A stretch of DNA of 5,120 nt, from contig CAJMMH010000213.1 of NCBI GenBank assembly GCA_905214365.1, forward strand, positions 1 through 5,120. Direction: 5' to 3'. The notes beneath the pieces are model-generated. The model did no database searches. It was not told the DNA's origin and saw only the letters and a list, made by a program, of their open reading frames with translations. The translations under genes were made by a program, and so were the position numbers. Source of the stretch: an uncultured bacterium. GTDB taxonomy: Bacteria > Bacillota > Clostridia > Lachnospirales > Lachnospiraceae. The first letter of the stretch is position 1. The number at the start of each line of letters is the position of its first letter. This document shows positions 1 to 5,034 of the stretch, piece after piece.

Positions 1-1
1 G

Positions 2-70
2 AGCCCCCGATACCTTGAGGGAGATACCGGGGGGATTATGAAAAAATATGCAAATGCGACAAAGAAATGA
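2..70 (+). CDS. Possible 3' end of an upstream gene (partial, unidentified)
   Basis: The frame starting at base 2 is open from the window edge to a TGA at 68-70. It would give a C-terminal peptide of about 22 residues containing LEGDTGGIMKKYANATKK. I do not recognise the family. In support, the stop falls inside a perfect inverted repeat (61-70/79-88) that could end transcription, and the A/T content rises sharply just after it. Against it, 69 bases open at a window edge is weak evidence, and a second frame starting at base 3 is also open until a TGA at 39-41. A G-rich run precedes an ATG at 38, so a 10-codon mini-ORF (38-70) in the same frame is another reading. The preceding sequence would settle it. 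Confidence 0.3.
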   Translation, partial: SPRYLEGDTGGIMKKYANATKK

Positions 71-88
71 AAGAAGAATCATTTCTTT
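61..88 (+). terminator. Possible weak terminator hairpin of the upstream gene
   Basis: AAAGAAATGA (61-70) and TCATTTCTTT (79-88) form a perfect 10-bp inverted repeat around an 8-base loop. The 3' arm ends in TTT and is followed by the T-rich ATGTTTGT. The stem is A/T-rich and therefore weak, and the T tract is interrupted, so this could equally be a chance A/T-rich palindrome. Its position at the candidate upstream stop codon favours a role in ending that transcript. Confidence 0.3.
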
Positions 89-202
89 ATGTTTGTATAG
101 TACTGTAAAGATATGAACAAAATATGAATAAAATGTAAACAAACAGGAAAAACACCAAAAAAAAATAAAAATGAGAAGTGAAACTGGAAAAAATGCACAG
201 AA

Positions 203-207
203 AGGAG
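203..207 (+). promoter_or_regulatory. Ribosome binding site deciding the pyrophosphatase start
   Basis: AGGAG at 203-207 lies 6 bases before the ATG at 214. The same frame is open upstream to a GTG at 178 and an ATG at 193, but neither has a comparable Shine-Dalgarno sequence. Starting at 214 puts the conserved GHKNPDTDS motif at residues 11-19, the usual place for the family. Confidence 0.8.
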
Positions 208-213
208 CCTTGC

Positions 214-1884
214 ATGAAGGAAGAAGCAAAAGTATTTGTTGTAGGACACAAGAATCCGGATACCGATTCAATCTGTTCCGCAATCGCGTATGCGCAGCTC
301 AAAAATAAAATGGATCCGGACCGGAATTATCTTGCCTGCCGGGCAGGGCGGATTAATGAAGAAACCAGATTTGTACTGGATTATTTCAAAGCAGAAGATC
401 CGGAGTTGATTGAGGATGTCCGTACCCAGGTGACGGATATTGAAATCCGCAAAACAGAGGGCGTTTCCAGAAATATTTCTTTGAAAACGGCATGGGATCT
501 GATGCAGAAGCAGGGTGTCGTGACACTTCCGATTACGATGCGCGGCTGCCTGAAGGGATTGATTTCTGTGACGGATATTACGCAGTCATTTATGGAAGGC
601 TATGATAATAAGGTGCTGTCCGCAGCGCATACCAGATACCGCAACATCGTTGAGACACTTGACGGAACGGTAATTACCGGTGATGAGCGCGCGTATTATA
701 CGCAGGGCAAGGTACTGATCGCGGCGGCCAATCCTGATCTGATGGAAAGCTATATTGAGGAAAACGACCTGGTGCTGCTTGGAAACCGTTATGAATCCCA
801 GCTGTGCGCGATTGAGATGGGGGCAGCCTGCATCGTTGTCTGCGAGGGAGCTCCGGTATCCTTAACGATCCTCAAGCTGGCGCAGGAAAAAGGCTGCACG
901 ATCATCAGTACGCCGTTTGATACCTTTACCGCGGCACGTTTTATCAACCAGAGCATGCCGATCAGTTATTATATGAAGCGGGATCATCTGGTCACGTTTA
1001 TGGAGACGGATTATATCGACGATATCCGCGACACTATGGCGAATCTGCGACACCGGGACTTCCCGATTATCAGTGAAAACGGGGAGTATATCGGCATGAT
1101 TTCCCGCAGAAACCTGCTGAAAGCGCGCAAAAAACAGGTGATTATGGTCGATCACAATGAATCAAGACAGGCTGTGAAGGGAATTGAAGACGCGGAAATT
1201 CTGGAAATTCTGGATCATCACCGGCTTGGTACGATTGAAACCATGGCGCCGGTTTACTTCCGCAGCCAGCCGCTTGGCTGCACGGCAACCATCATTTACC
1301 AGATGTACAAAGAAGATGGAACTGAAATTTCGCAGCAGACAGCAGGCCTGCTGTGCAGCGCGATCATTTCTGATACGCTGCTGTTCCGCTCGCCTACCTG
1401 TACGGCAATCGACAGGTATGCGGCAACCGAGCTTGGAAAGCTGGCAGGAATTGAGTTGGAGACCTTTGCGCGTGAGATGTTTGCAGCAGGAAGCAACCTG
1501 AAAAACAAGACAGCGGAGCAGATTTTCTTCCAGGACTATAAGCGGTTCAGTATGGAAGGAAAAGAAGTAGGGGTTGGTCAGATCAGTTCGATGAATAAGG
1601 ATGAATTGGAGGAGATGCAGGAAAAGCTGCTTCCGTATATGGAGCAGGCAATCAAAGCGCAGGGAGTGGACATGGTATTCCTGATGCTGACCAGTATTCT
1701 GGATGAGAGCACTGTATTGCTGTGCTGCGGCGACAACAGTATGGATAAGCTGTTGGAGTACGCGTTTGGCAGGGCGGCAAAGGATGGCATTCTGTATCTG
1801 CCAGGTGTCGTGTCAAGAAAGAAGCAGCTGATTCCGGCGCTGATGAACGGTCTGCAGCTGATGCAGCAGGGGGTAGGCGTCTGA
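214..1884 (+). CDS. ppaC: CBS-domain manganese-dependent inorganic pyrophosphatase (family II, with DRTGG domain)
   Basis: This predicted cytoplasmic enzyme hydrolyses pyrophosphate to two phosphates, pulling biosynthetic reactions forward. From the ATG at 214 it has 556 residues. An N-terminal DHH part carries GHKNPDTDS (11-19; metal ligands H12, D16, D18). It is interrupted by a regulatory insert: a first CBS domain (about 72-130), a DRTGG-like domain (about 150-255) and a second CBS domain (about 260-308). The DHH domain then resumes with VDHNE (D313), LDHH (D334-H335-H336) and SDTLLFRSPT (D387). The C-terminal DHHA2 domain ends with the substrate-binding SRKKQ (534-538). All expected catalytic residues are present. 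In characterised CBS-PPases, AMP/ADP inhibit and ATP activates through the CBS pair, and forms with DRTGG bind diadenosine polyphosphates; I infer the same here. No clear promoter was found in the A/T-rich stretch upstream. The flavin reductase follows 117 bases later with no visible terminator. The family call is secure; the symbol follows common usage. Confidence 0.95.
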   Translation: MKEEAKVFVVGHKNPDTDSICSAIAYAQLKNKMDPDRNYLACRAGRINEETRFVLDYFKAEDPELIEDVRTQVTDIEIRKTEGVSRNISLKTAWDLMQKQGVVTLPITMRGCLKGLISVTDITQSFMEGYDNKVLSAAHTRYRNIVETLDGTVITGDERAYYTQGKVLIAAANPDLMESYIEENDLVLLGNRYESQLCAIEMGAACIVVCEGAPVSLTILKLAQEKGCTIISTPFDTFTAARFINQSMPISYYMKRDHLVTFMETDYIDDIRDTMANLRHRDFPIISENGEYIGMISRRNLLKARKKQVIMVDHNESRQAVKGIEDAEILEILDHHRLGTIETMAPVYFRSQPLGCTATIIYQMYKEDGTEISQQTAGLLCSAIISDTLLFRSPTCTAIDRYAATELGKLAGIELETFAREMFAAGSNLKNKTAEQIFFQDYKRFSMEGKEVGVGQISSMNKDELEEMQEKLLPYMEQAIKAQGVDMVFLMLTSILDESTVLLCCGDNSMDKLLEYAFGRAAKDGILYLPGVVSRKKQLIPALMNGLQLMQQGVGV

Positions 1885-1991
1885 ACAGAAAACGCTGCTG
1901 TTTGAACGCAGCATGAACAGTAACCGGAAAATGGCAGGTACCGTGCCGCAGAAAAAATGCGGAAGCGGCTGCGATATATGCCGGAAAGAAC

Positions 1992-1996
1992 AGGAG
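1992..1996 (+). promoter_or_regulatory. Ribosome binding site deciding the flavin reductase start
   Basis: AGGAG at 1992-1996 is 5 bases before the ATG at 2002. The frame is open further upstream to an ATG at 1957, which has no good Shine-Dalgarno sequence and would add 15 residues unlike the family. The start at 2002 is therefore preferred. Confidence 0.75.
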
Positions 1997-2001
1997 AAAG
2001 T

Positions 2002-2643
2002 ATGGCAAAACAGATATGGAGACCGGGAAATATGCTGTATCCGTGCCCGGTGGTTCTGGTCAGCGTTGCTGATAAAAACGGAAGAGACAATTTGATTACA
2101 ATTGCCTGGACCGGAACGGTATGTTCCGATCCGGCAATGACTTATATTTCAGTCCGCAAGTCCAGGTATTCCCATGAATTGCTGACATCGAACGGGGAGT
2201 TTGTAATCAACCTGGTTACGGAGAAACTGGTGCGGGCAGCTGACTACTGCGGCGTGCGTTCCGGACGGAACGAGGATAAATTTGAAACCGCAGGTCTGAC
2301 CAGGGGAGCGGCGTCGAGCGTTTCCGTTCCGGTGGTTGCGGAAAGCCCTGTCAATATCGAGTGCCATGTCACACAGGTGCTTGAGCTTGGAAGCCACGAT
2401 ATGTTTCTTGCCGAGGTAACGGCAGTGCAGGCAGATGATGCATGTCTGGATGAGACCGGAAAGCTTGATCTGAACCGCGCGCGCCTGGCAGCGTATTCGC
2501 ATGGGGAGTACACGGCGCTTGGTCCGGTACTCGGAACCTTTGGATACAGTGTAAGAAAAAAGAAAACAACCGGAAAAAACAAAGCAAAGAAAGGAACGGC
2601 AAAACCGGTGCAGAACGGAAAGCCGACAGGAAAAAACACATGA
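2002..2643 (+). CDS. Flavin reductase-like FMN-binding protein with lysine-rich tail
   Basis: This is a 213-residue protein of the flavin reductase-like (flavoredoxin/DIM6-NTAB type) split-barrel family. Members bind FMN and pass electrons from NAD(P)H or a partner protein; the physiological partner cannot be told from sequence. Family features are the N-terminal YPCPVVLVSV (13-22), NLITIAWTG (30-38), the DPAMTYISVRKSRYSH stretch (43-58) that typically contacts flavin phosphate, GEFVINL (65-71), SPVNIEC (115-121) and YSHGEY (165-170). There is no signal peptide or membrane segment. The fold should end near residue 184. Residues 185-213 form an odd tail with 10 Lys, 1 Arg and no acidic residue, probably disordered and perhaps nucleic-acid or surface binding (inference). 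The stop overlaps the next gene's start as ATGA, suggesting translational coupling. It follows the pyrophosphatase by 117 bases and may share its transcript. The family is certain, the substrate unknown. Confidence 0.88.
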   Translation: MAKQIWRPGNMLYPCPVVLVSVADKNGRDNLITIAWTGTVCSDPAMTYISVRKSRYSHELLTSNGEFVINLVTEKLVRAADYCGVRSGRNEDKFETAGLTRGAASSVSVPVVAESPVNIECHVTQVLELGSHDMFLAEVTAVQADDACLDETGKLDLNRARLAAYSHGEYTALGPVLGTFGYSVRKKKTTGKNKAKKGTAKPVQNGKPTGKNT

Positions 2644-3140
2644 ATATTACGCTGATTGGTATGCCTGCCAGTGGAAAAAGCATTGTCGGAGTTCTTTTGG
2701 CAAAGCGGCTGAAAATGAATTTTGTCGATGCGGATCTGCTGATCCAGGAGCAGGAAGGATGTCTGCTGATGGACATCATTGCGCGCGACGGCTTAGACGG
2801 GTTCCTTGCGATTGAGAATCAGGTCAACGCCGGAATTAATGTGGAAAATACTGTGATTTCACCAGGCGGAAGCGTGATTTATGGAAAAGAAGCGATGGAA
2901 CATCTGAAACAGATCAGTACGGTTGTCTATCTGAAGGTATCAATGGATACGCTGCTAGAGCGTCTCGGCGATCTGAAGGAACGCGGCGTCGCGATTGCCG
3001 AGGGACAGACCTTTGAGGATCTGTACCGGGAGCGGACCATTCTTTACGAAAAATATGCAGATGTTACAGTGGATGAAGAGGGGAAAAACGCGGGCATGAT
3101 TGTGGATGAACTGCGGGATTTCTTCCGCTCCAGGGGATAA
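2640..3140 (+). CDS. Shikimate kinase-family P-loop kinase (atypical substrate site)
   Basis: A 166-residue protein of the shikimate kinase family, whose standard members phosphorylate shikimate with ATP in the aromatic amino acid pathway. Visible are a Walker A loop GMPASGKS (7-14, K13), the acidic FVDAD (28-32; D32 matches the catalytic Asp), a PGGS turn (75-78) where GGG(A/S) is usual, a lid region with R115, and RERTILY (130-136; R132 matches the second substrate-binding Arg). Length is close to the family norm of 165-175. The odd point is GFLAIE at 54-59: shikimate kinases have F-R-x-x-E here, and that Arg grips the shikimate carboxylate. Leu56 replaces it, and Pro75 replaces the first Gly of the GGG turn. 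It may therefore act on another small substrate or be a diverged paralogue, so I give no aroK symbol. The start overlaps the flavin reductase stop (ATGA), with only a weak AGG at 2628-2630, so translation probably depends on the upstream gene. No other aro gene is in view. Confidence 0.8.
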   Translation: MNITLIGMPASGKSIVGVLLAKRLKMNFVDADLLIQEQEGCLLMDIIARDGLDGFLAIENQVNAGINVENTVISPGGSVIYGKEAMEHLKQISTVVYLKVSMDTLLERLGDLKERGVAIAEGQTFEDLYRERTILYEKYADVTVDEEGKNAGMIVDELRDFFRSRG

Positions 3141-3240
3141 CAGGCCAAAAATAAAAACAAAAGTTCTGTACATTTATTACAAAAATATTGCAAAGATTAC
3201 GATATCATGCGTTTTTGCTCATAAATCCTTCATAAATAGG

Positions 3241-3268
3241 TTTACAAAATTTTAATCTATGTTATAAT
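3241..3268 (+). promoter_or_regulatory. Sigma-A promoter of murA
   Basis: TTTACA (3241-3246, one mismatch to TTGACA) is followed after 16 bases by a perfect TATAAT (3263-3268). Transcription should start near 3275, giving a leader of about 110 bases. The upstream sequence is A/T-rich and contains two TCATAAAT copies (3219-3226 and 3230-3237), 11 bases apart, that could act as an UP element or a protein site. Confidence 0.8.
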
Positions 3269-3284
3269 GATGATGAAAATCGAA

Positions 3285-3345
3285 GTCAGGCATGCCTGAC
3301 CCCGGCGGCTGCCCCGGCAGTCCGGCTGTTTGTTGGCCGGGTCGG
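3285..3345 (+). promoter_or_regulatory. Structured GC-rich leader of murA, class unknown
   Basis: About 74% G+C (45 of 61 bases) inside an A/T-rich spacer. It opens with a perfect 16-base palindrome GTCAGGCATGCCTGAC (3285-3300), which folds as a 6-bp stem with a CATG loop. CCCGGC (3301-3306) can pair with GCCGGG (3336-3341), enclosing CTGC/GCAG (3309-3312/3317-3320). Alternatively CCGGC (3322-3326) pairs with GCCGG (3336-3340). I match it to no riboswitch family I know. It may control murA expression or simply shield the 5' end; the palindrome could also be a DNA operator. Confidence 0.45.
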
Positions 3346-3373
3346 AATTTCTATTGCTGCGGGCAAGGACACA

Positions 3374-3380
3374 TAGGGAG
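3374..3380 (+). promoter_or_regulatory. Ribosome binding site of murA
   Basis: TAGGGAG at 3374-3380 sits 6 bases before the ATG at 3387, good Shine-Dalgarno spacing. A small hairpin, TTGC/GCAA (3354-3357/3363-3366), lies just upstream and leaves the site free. Confidence 0.75.
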
Positions 3381-3386
3381 TAAGTT

Positions 3387-4685
3387 ATGGAACAGTATAT
3401 GATTAAGGGCGGAAATCCGCTGGTTGGAGAAGTTGTAATAGGCGGTGCGAAGAATGCGGCACTGGGGATTCTGGCTGCAGCGATTATGGCAGACGATACC
3501 GTTGCAATTTCCAATCTGCCCGATGTAAATGATGTCAATGTGCTGCTGGAGGCGATTACAGAAACAGGAGCAATCGTCGAGCGCAGAAGCAGACACTGTG
3601 CGCTGCTGAACGGAAGAACAATCAGCAATTATGTTGTTGATAATAATTATATAAAAAAGATGCGTGCTTCTTATTATCTTCTTGGAGCGCTGCTTGGAAA
3701 GTACCATCATGCTGAAGTATCCCTTCCGGGAGGCTGTAACATCGGAAGCCGTCCGATCGACCAGCATCTGAAAGGTTTTCGCGCGCTTGGTGCGACCGGA
3801 AGCATCCGCAATGGTATGATTGTTGTTGATGCGAAGCGTCTTGTCGGTGCAAGAATTTATTTTGATAAGGTTTCTGTCGGCGCGACCATTAATGTGATGC
3901 TTGCTGCCTGTCTTGCCGAGGGACGTACTGTCCTGGAAAATGTTGCAAAAGAGCCGCATGTTGTTGACGTGGCCAATCTGCTCAATTCCATGGGAGCCAA
4001 TATCCGCGGAGCGGGTACAGATGTCATCCGCATTACCGGTGTCAAGAGCCTTCACGGAGCTGAGTACAGTGTAATTCCGGATCAGATTGAGGCTGGTACG
4101 TTTATGTTTGCCGCAGCGGCAACCAGAGGCGATATTACGGTAAAGAATGTGATTCCGAAGCATCTTGACTGTCTGACTTCCAAGCTTCGTGAGATCGGCT
4201 GCGAGATTTCTGAGTTTGATGATGCGGTGCGTGTGGTATGCAAGGAACGTCTTCACTCCACGTCAGTCAATACGATGCCGTATCCGGGTTTCCCGACCGA
4301 TATGCAGCCGCAGATGTCTGTGATCCTTGCGCTTGCCGAGGGAACCAGTGTTGTGACTGAAAGTATTTTTGAGAACCGCTTCCGCTATGTGGACGAGCTT
4401 TCCCGTATGGGAGCCAATATCCATGTTGAGGGAAATATCGCGATTATCAACGGAATCCAGCAGCTGAGCGGAACACAGGTAGCGGTTCCGGATCTTCGCG
4501 CTGGAGCAGCGCTTGTTATTGCAGCGCTTGCTGCCGATGGTATCAGCATTCTTGAGGATATCCAGTATATCAAGCGCGGTTATGAGGATTTCGCGGAGAA
4601 GTTCCAGAGTCTTGGCGGTGTGATTGAGATTGTGGAGTCCGAGAAAGAGATCCGCAAGTTCCGTCTGAAGGTCGGATGTATGTAA
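3387..4685 (+). CDS. murA: UDP-N-acetylglucosamine 1-carboxyvinyltransferase
   Basis: MurA transfers enolpyruvate from phosphoenolpyruvate to UDP-GlcNAc, the first committed step of peptidoglycan precursor synthesis in the cytoplasm. The 432-residue product has normal length and spans both inside-out alpha/beta domains. Key residues are all present: K22-N23 in GGAKNAA, R93 in KMRAS (E. coli R91), the catalytic Cys117 in SLPGGCNIGSRP (E. coli C115), R122, D305 in GFPTDMQPQ, and R397 in KRGYE. Cys rather than Asp at 117 predicts a fosfomycin-sensitive enzyme (known for the family, untested here). Firmicutes often carry two paralogues (murA/murZ), and this window alone does not say which one this is. 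It has its own sigma-A promoter, a structured leader and a strong terminator, so it is probably a single-gene unit. Start and family are secure. Confidence 0.97.
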   Translation: MEQYMIKGGNPLVGEVVIGGAKNAALGILAAAIMADDTVAISNLPDVNDVNVLLEAITETGAIVERRSRHCALLNGRTISNYVVDNNYIKKMRASYYLLGALLGKYHHAEVSLPGGCNIGSRPIDQHLKGFRALGATGSIRNGMIVVDAKRLVGARIYFDKVSVGATINVMLAACLAEGRTVLENVAKEPHVVDVANLLNSMGANIRGAGTDVIRITGVKSLHGAEYSVIPDQIEAGTFMFAAAATRGDITVKNVIPKHLDCLTSKLREIGCEISEFDDAVRVVCKERLHSTSVNTMPYPGFPTDMQPQMSVILALAEGTSVVTESIFENRFRYVDELSRMGANIHVEGNIAIINGIQQLSGTQVAVPDLRAGAALVIAALAADGISILEDIQYIKRGYEDFAEKFQSLGGVIEIVESEKEIRKFRLKVGCM

Positions 4686-4716
4686 AGAGAATCGTTCTGC
4701 AGCGTATCTGCAGCCG

Positions 4717-4748
4717 GAATCCCGCTGTGAAACGGCGGGATTCTTTTT
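4717..4748 (+). terminator. Rho-independent terminator of murA
   Basis: GAATCCCGC (4717-4725) pairs perfectly with GCGGGATTC (4735-4743). Two more pairs inside, one a T-G wobble, leave the loop TGAAA. The stem runs directly into TTTTT (4744-4748). It begins 31 bases after the murA stop, a textbook intrinsic terminator. Confidence 0.92.
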
Positions 4749-4869
4749 ATGCAGAACACACGGCGCAGAGCGAAATGATCCTGCGGCAGAGCAAAATTGC
4801 GCCGCAGAAGCGTTCAGCCGAGGTCAGGGTGTGTTTGAAAAATCATTTCCGTGATCAGCAGGAAGAAAT
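4749..4869. other. Non-coding spacer with several inverted repeats
   Basis: I see no credible gene here. The sequence is rich in pairing segments: CTGCGGC/GCCGCAG (4781-4787/4801-4807) enclosing GCA/TGC, GAAATGAT/ATCATTTC (4772-4779/4842-4849), and AACACAC/GTGTGTT (4755-4761/4829-4835). The motif GCAGAGC occurs at 4765 and 4786, with GCAGAAGC at 4804. No promoter was found for a small RNA, and the murA terminator lies just upstream. It could be remnant repeat DNA. Confidence 0.4.
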
Positions 4870-4902
4870 TGTTACTGTTTACGCTACGCTCAAACAGTAA
4901 CA
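4870..4902. repeat. Perfect 11-bp inverted repeat (hairpin)
   Basis: TGTTACTGTTT (4870-4880) and AAACAGTAACA (4892-4902) are perfect reverse complements around the loop ACGCTACGCTC, which contains ACGCT twice. No T run follows on the + strand. On the - strand the stem is followed by a moderately T-rich AATTTCTTCC, so it might stop transcription entering from the right. It may otherwise be a dispersed intergenic palindrome or a protein-binding site upstream of the next promoter. Confidence 0.6.
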
Positions 4903-4941
4903 GGAAATCTTATAAAAGCTCATAAAAAAACAAAAAAACTA

Positions 4942-4970
4942 TTGCAAAACACAGGAAAAGACGTTATAAT
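4942..4970 (+). promoter_or_regulatory. Sigma-A promoter of the SAM-riboswitch transcript
   Basis: TTGCAA (4942-4947) and a perfect TATAAT (4965-4970) are separated by 17 bases, the optimum spacing. An A-rich tract (4921-4939) just upstream could serve as an UP element. The start of transcription should be near 4977, about 60 bases before the riboswitch aptamer. Confidence 0.85.
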
Positions 4971-4984
4971 CATATCTGCCTTCA

Positions 4985-5002
4985 GCAAAGGGAGACCTTT
5001 GC
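4985..5002 (+). other. GNRA-capped hairpin at the 5' end of the SAM leader
   Basis: GCAAAGG (4985-4991) pairs perfectly with CCTTTGC (4996-5002) around GAGA, a GNRA tetraloop. It lies a few bases after the predicted transcript start. There is no T tract after it, so it is not a terminator. It may protect the 5' end or help the leader fold. A second possible pair, GGTAT/ATACC (5007-5011/5029-5033), separates it from the riboswitch. Confidence 0.6.
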
Positions 5003-5034
5003 GGGAGGTATAGCAGAATATTTTTATCATACCC

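Noticed and set aside
4..34. CCCCCG/CGGGGG hairpin at the window start as a terminator or RNA element
   Set aside because: The stem is strong, but it is followed by ATTATGAAAA rather than a T run and may lie inside an upstream coding sequence. Too little is visible to call it.
82..175. Promoter for the pyrophosphatase
   Set aside because: Several TATA-like boxes exist in this A/T-rich stretch (for example TATAGT at 96-101), but none has a credible -35 at the right distance.
178..213. N-terminal extension of the pyrophosphatase from GTG 178
   Set aside because: The AGGAG at 203-207 is placed for the ATG at 214, and the extra 12 residues are not typical of the family.
1894..1912. GCTGC/GCAGC hairpin after the pyrophosphatase stop as a terminator
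   Set aside because: The stem is only 5 bp with a 9-base loop and no T tract follows, so it does not support termination between the two genes.
1578..2090. Open frames on the - strand across the pyrophosphatase end (1578-2090, 1652-2008)
   Set aside because: They are antisense to the DHHA2 coding region and rich in Ser/Cys/Phe runs typical of shadow frames, with no family match recognised.
1913..2095. 60-codon + strand frame between the pyrophosphatase and the flavin reductase
   Set aside because: It overlaps the true flavin reductase start in another frame and lacks a ribosome binding site or recognisable motif.
3351..4256. 301-codon open frame on the - strand opposite murA
   Set aside because: It lies mostly antisense to the well-supported murA, has no recognisable family and no ribosome binding site I could see. 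It is a shadow of murA codon bias.
4676..4900. 74-codon + strand frame after murA
   Set aside because: It starts inside the murA end, has no Shine-Dalgarno sequence, and runs straight through the murA terminator and the 11-bp hairpin.
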